From Paenibacillus wynnii (GTDB lineage Bacteria; Bacillota; Bacilli; Paenibacillales; Paenibacillaceae): a DNA stretch of 64,000 nucleotides. How positions within the stretch are numbered: the first letter of the stretch is position 1; each line of letters begins with the position of its first letter. Below are positions 61,673-64,000 of the stretch, piece after piece. The position numbers were made by a program, and so were the translations under genes. The notes below the pieces were generated by a model. It did no database searches. It was not told the origin of the DNA and saw nothing but the letters and a program-made list of their open reading frames with translations. Location: the NCBI RefSeq assembly GCF_000757885.1, contig NZ_JQCR01000003.1:1860001-1924000 (forward strand), in the 5' to 3' direction.

Positions 61673-62389
61673 TTATTTCGGGACCTCAAGTTTGTAGCCT
61701 ACTCCCCATACCGTCGTGATCATCGCTGCCGATTCCGGTGATACTTTATTAAGTTTTTCACGAAGTCGTTTTACATGCGTGTCTACCGTACGTAAATCCC
61801 CGAAAAATTCATAATTCCAAACATCCTTAAGCAGTTCTTCTCGGGAGAACACTTTGTCCGGTGAGATTGCTAAATAATGCAACAACTCGTATTCCTTTGG
61901 AGTCAGACTTACTTCCTGTCCTCCAGCCGTCACACGGTGTGCATCATGTTCGATAATAAGATGCGGGAATACAATGTTATTGCTGGAATTGCTCTCTTTG
62001 GATAAAAAAGCTGTAGCTGACGATCTGCGCATGATAGCTTTCACCCGGTAGATTACCTCGCGGGGACTGAAGGGTTTAACCACATAGTCGTCTGCACCCA
62101 TTTCAAATCCTTGCACCCGGTTAATCTCTTCACCTTTGGCAGTAAGCATCAGGACAGGTGTTGATTTAACACCTCTAAGTCTTGTAAGCACTTCAATTCC
62201 ATCGATGCCGGGAAGCATTACATCCAGCAAAATAAGACCGTAATCATTAGCCGTTGCTTTGCGGAGGGCAATCTCACCATCTTCTGCTTCATCGATTTCG
62301 TATCCTTCTTTTTCCAAGTACATTTTAAGCAGGCGGCGGATTCGCTCTTCGTCATCCACCACCAGGATTCTATTCAAATGCTCTGCCAT
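61673..62389 (-). CDS. resD: Response regulator ResD
   Basis: A 238-residue OmpR-type regulator: RILVVDDEERIRRLLKMYLE, phosphoacceptor in LILLDVMLPG, switch Lys in YVVKPFSPRE, and a winged helix with YELLHYLAISPDKVFSREEL and VDTHVKRLREKL. The start is set at ATG 62389 (MAEHLNRIL), 10 nt after AAGGG. A frame open to 62410 would begin in the promoter. resE follows without a gap. Confidence 0.95.
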   Translation of the reverse strand: MAEHLNRILVVDDEERIRRLLKMYLEKEGYEIDEAEDGEIALRKATANDYGLILLDVMLPGIDGIEVLTRLRGVKSTPVLMLTAKGEEINRVQGFEMGADDYVVKPFSPREVIYRVKAIMRRSSATAFLSKESNSSNNIVFPHLIIEHDAHRVTAGGQEVSLTPKEYELLHYLAISPDKVFSREELLKDVWNYEFFGDLRTVDTHVKRLREKLNKVSPESAAMITTVWGVGYKLEVPK

Positions 62390-62409
62390 TTCACAACATC
62401 CCTTCATCA

Positions 62410-62438
62410 ATTACAGTAGAACAATACCCGCTATTCAA
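62410..62438 (-). promoter_or_regulatory. SigA-type promoter of resDE with adjacent palindrome
   Basis: TTGAAT (62433-62438), a 17-nt spacer and TGTAAT (62410-62415) lie 21 nt before the resD start. Four bases upstream of the -35 box is the perfect palindrome CTGCTTAAGCAG (62442-62453), a possible operator. Confidence 0.5.
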
Positions 62439-62466
62439 GTGCTGCTTAAGCAGTAATACCCTACAC

Positions 62467-63729
62467 TCAGTCGGTCCCGGCATAGGAATGAAGTCCGGCA
62501 ATAACCAGGTTAACGCCAACCAGTGTAAACATAACAACCAGAAATCCAAGTACAGCAAGCCAAGCGGATTTGCGTCCCTGCCATCCACGGGCAAGCCGTA
62601 AATGGAGATAAGCGCTGTAAAACAGCCAGGTAACGAGTGCCCAAACTTCCTTTGGGTCCCATCCCCAGAATCTTCCCCAGGCAACCTGAGCCCATATCAT
62701 TGCAAATATTAATGCCCCAAGTGTAAAAATAGGGAAACCAATCGCAATTGCCCGGTACGTGATCTCATCGAGATCATCGGCGTCTATTCCGTCCATAAGG
62801 GGATGTAGAGCCTTGCCCAGCGGTTTGCGTGCAATTATACGAATAATGCCGTAAAGAATTAACCCCGATAGTAGTGACCAGATCACAGTATTAAATTTGC
62901 GCCCAGCATTGACACCATTCATCCACGAAGGAGCTTCAAAAAGAGGTTCTTTTAGGCCAAGAAACGACTGAAAGCTCTCTATTTCGCTATGGTAAGGTGC
63001 CACAATAGGCGGCATTTTATAACTCACTCTCTCTATTGTACTATCTTCCTGCCCCGGGCTGTCAATCGTAACGTTTTGTCTTATGAAAACAGTCTCGTAT
63101 CCAGCCCCGCGGAAAGCAAAAACGGAGCCCAGAAAACCGATAATGACAATGATTGAAAACAGCGTAAACTCAACGAGTCTTTGCTGTTTTTTGTCACTTT
63201 TGACGACACTGTCAAAGTTAACGGTTCGCAGCAGATACATAAGTCCGGCGGCAAAACCAACGGCAAAGAAAGATTCACCTAAAGCTGCCAGGGTCACGTG
63301 AATATTCAGATAAATAGATTTCAGCGACGGGATCAGAGGTTGAACCTCCTGCGGGAACACCGCCGCATACGCCATAATAATAATTGAAATAGGGACTGCG
63401 AACAGACCCAGTATTATTTTGCGATAAATAGCGAATATCACGGTAAAAGCAACCATTACCATCATTGACAAAAAAGTCATGAATTCGTACATGTTGCTGA
63501 CAGGAATATGTCCCGAACCGGACCAGCGTGTAAAGAAATATAGCATATGACATAACAGGCCCAATGAAGAAGCGAGGAAAGCCACCTTACCCCAGCGGGC
63601 AGTGTGCTCCTCCGGCTTGCGGCCAGACCACTTGCGACCCATAATAGCGATGGTGTATAACATGAACGCACCGCTGTATAAGAAAAATGCGGCTATAAAG
63701 ACGTTACTGCTGAAATCGAGCAAGCTCAT
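62467..63729 (-). CDS. resC: Cytochrome c biogenesis protein ResC (CcsA/CcsB family)
   Basis: A 420-residue membrane protein with about eight hydrophobic helices. The haem-handling WWD-type motif WGRFWGWDPKEVWAL is near residues 345-360, with conserved His residues before and after (for example YLHLRL). It works with ResB to export and attach haem to apocytochrome c. It overlaps resB by 4 nt, as in the Bacillus resABC operon. Confidence 0.94.
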   Translation of the reverse strand: MSLLDFSSNVFIAAFFLYSGAFMLYTIAIMGRKWSGRKPEEHTARWGKVAFLASSLGLLCHMLYFFTRWSGSGHIPVSNMYEFMTFLSMMVMVAFTVIFAIYRKIILGLFAVPISIIIMAYAAVFPQEVQPLIPSLKSIYLNIHVTLAALGESFFAVGFAAGLMYLLRTVNFDSVVKSDKKQQRLVEFTLFSIIVIIGFLGSVFAFRGAGYETVFIRQNVTIDSPGQEDSTIERVSYKMPPIVAPYHSEIESFQSFLGLKEPLFEAPSWMNGVNAGRKFNTVIWSLLSGLILYGIIRIIARKPLGKALHPLMDGIDADDLDEITYRAIAIGFPIFTLGALIFAMIWAQVAWGRFWGWDPKEVWALVTWLFYSAYLHLRLARGWQGRKSAWLAVLGFLVVMFTLVGVNLVIAGLHSYAGTD

Positions 63730-64000
63730 GATAGACCTCCCCCGTTATCCAATGATTTTTCATCTACTGTCATATCCATCTTTCCTAAGAAAGAAACGAT
63801 CTCACGTCGGAATCCGAACCAGTTCTTATTGGTGTGAGCACCCAGCGTCAGTTCACCATTTTCAAGAATCAGCCAAATACGTCTATGCTGCCAATAAAAA
63901 CCGAGCACAAGTCCAAGCATAATAATAGCGGCCCCGATCCAGATAAAAGGCATAACCTTATCTATTCGAATGTTAAGAAACGCCGTAGATTCTGAGAAAT
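63726..64000 (-). CDS. resB: Cytochrome c biogenesis protein ResB (C-terminal part, cut by window edge)
   Basis: About 90 C-terminal residues are present. A membrane helix (PFIWIGAAIIMLGLVLGFY) is followed by QHRRIWLILENGELTLGAH, the usual ResB end, and a tail to the stop overlapping resC. The frame continues to the window edge without a stop, so the N terminus lies beyond 64000. ResB is the partner of ResC in system II cytochrome c assembly. Confidence 0.9.
   Translation of the reverse strand, partial: FSESTAFLNIRIDKVMPFIWIGAAIIMLGLVLGFYWQHRRIWLILENGELTLGAHTNKNWFGFRREIVSFLGKMDMTVDEKSLDNGGGLS

Noticed and set aside
1..64000. CRISPR arrays, tRNA or rRNA genes, insertion sequences and phage modules
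   Set aside because: No regular spaced repeats, no cloverleaf or rRNA segments, and no transposase, integrase or phage structural motifs were seen on either strand.

Overview
The window looks like a chromosomal segment of a spore-forming, flagellated Gram-positive bacterium of the Paenibacillaceae, most likely Paenibacillus. The reasons are the Bacillus-type order hbs-mtrB-hepS-menG-hepT-ndk-cheR-aroC-aroB-aroH-trpEDCFBA-hisC-tyrA, sporulation genes (spoIVA, spoVIF, ypeB), TRAP, a T-box leader, a YesM/YesN-type regulator pair, and a very large SLH-anchored glycoside hydrolase. No rRNA, tRNA, insertion sequence, prophage or CRISPR array was seen. All family assignments come from reading motifs by eye; no database search was run.

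Layout. 1-10.7 kb (minus strand): aromatic amino acid supraoperon (aroC-aroB-aroH, then trpEDCFBA, hisC and a tyrA cut by the window edge), with its own promoter before aroC and a second promoter plus a TRAP-type attenuator before trpE. 10.9-18.9 kb (minus): a 53-aa unknown protein, cheR, ndk, hepT, mqnA, ubiX, ubiA, menG, hepS, a membrane-anchored unknown, mtrB (TRAP) and hbs (HU). Genes resembling the futalosine (Mqn) route of menaquinone synthesis sit between menG and hepT. 19.2-30.8 kb (minus): spoIVA, a YphF-like lipoprotein, two 2Fe-2S ferredoxins around a nucleotidyltransferase-fold gene, a DUF2768-like peptide, spoVIF, gpsA, plsY, der, an S1-domain protein, plsC and cmk. 30.9-39 kb: a PilZ protein, a creatininase-family variant, ypeB without sleB beside it, a small zinc-ribbon protein, prsW, a mecA paralogue, a lipoprotein polysaccharide deacetylase, a metallophosphoesterase and a CPBP protease. 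39-43 kb: a membrane-anchored unknown, then serA behind a T-box leader with an apparent AGC (Ser) specifier, then a decayed short-chain dehydrogenase.

43-58.6 kb is the most accessory-looking part: an orphan sugar-binding lipoprotein, a divergent sensor kinase/AraC-type regulator pair, a 2211-residue secreted GH3-GH30 fusion with carbohydrate-binding and SLH modules and two cre-like sites upstream, a chemoreceptor lacking an extracellular domain, and a two-gene cassette of a ThDP enzyme and a CMD/AhpD-like protein. 58.6-64 kb returns to core genes on the minus strand: glpK, resE, resD, resC and the 3' end of resB.

How it fits together. TRAP made at 18.4 kb should bind the 11 triplets found at 7.88-7.94 kb and so control the trp genes of the same supraoperon by tryptophan level. 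Chorismate from aroC feeds the tryptophan, tyrosine and (through MqnA) menaquinone branches, with HepS/HepT supplying the prenyl tail. The 43-55 kb block looks like a polysaccharide-sensing and degrading locus under carbon catabolite control.
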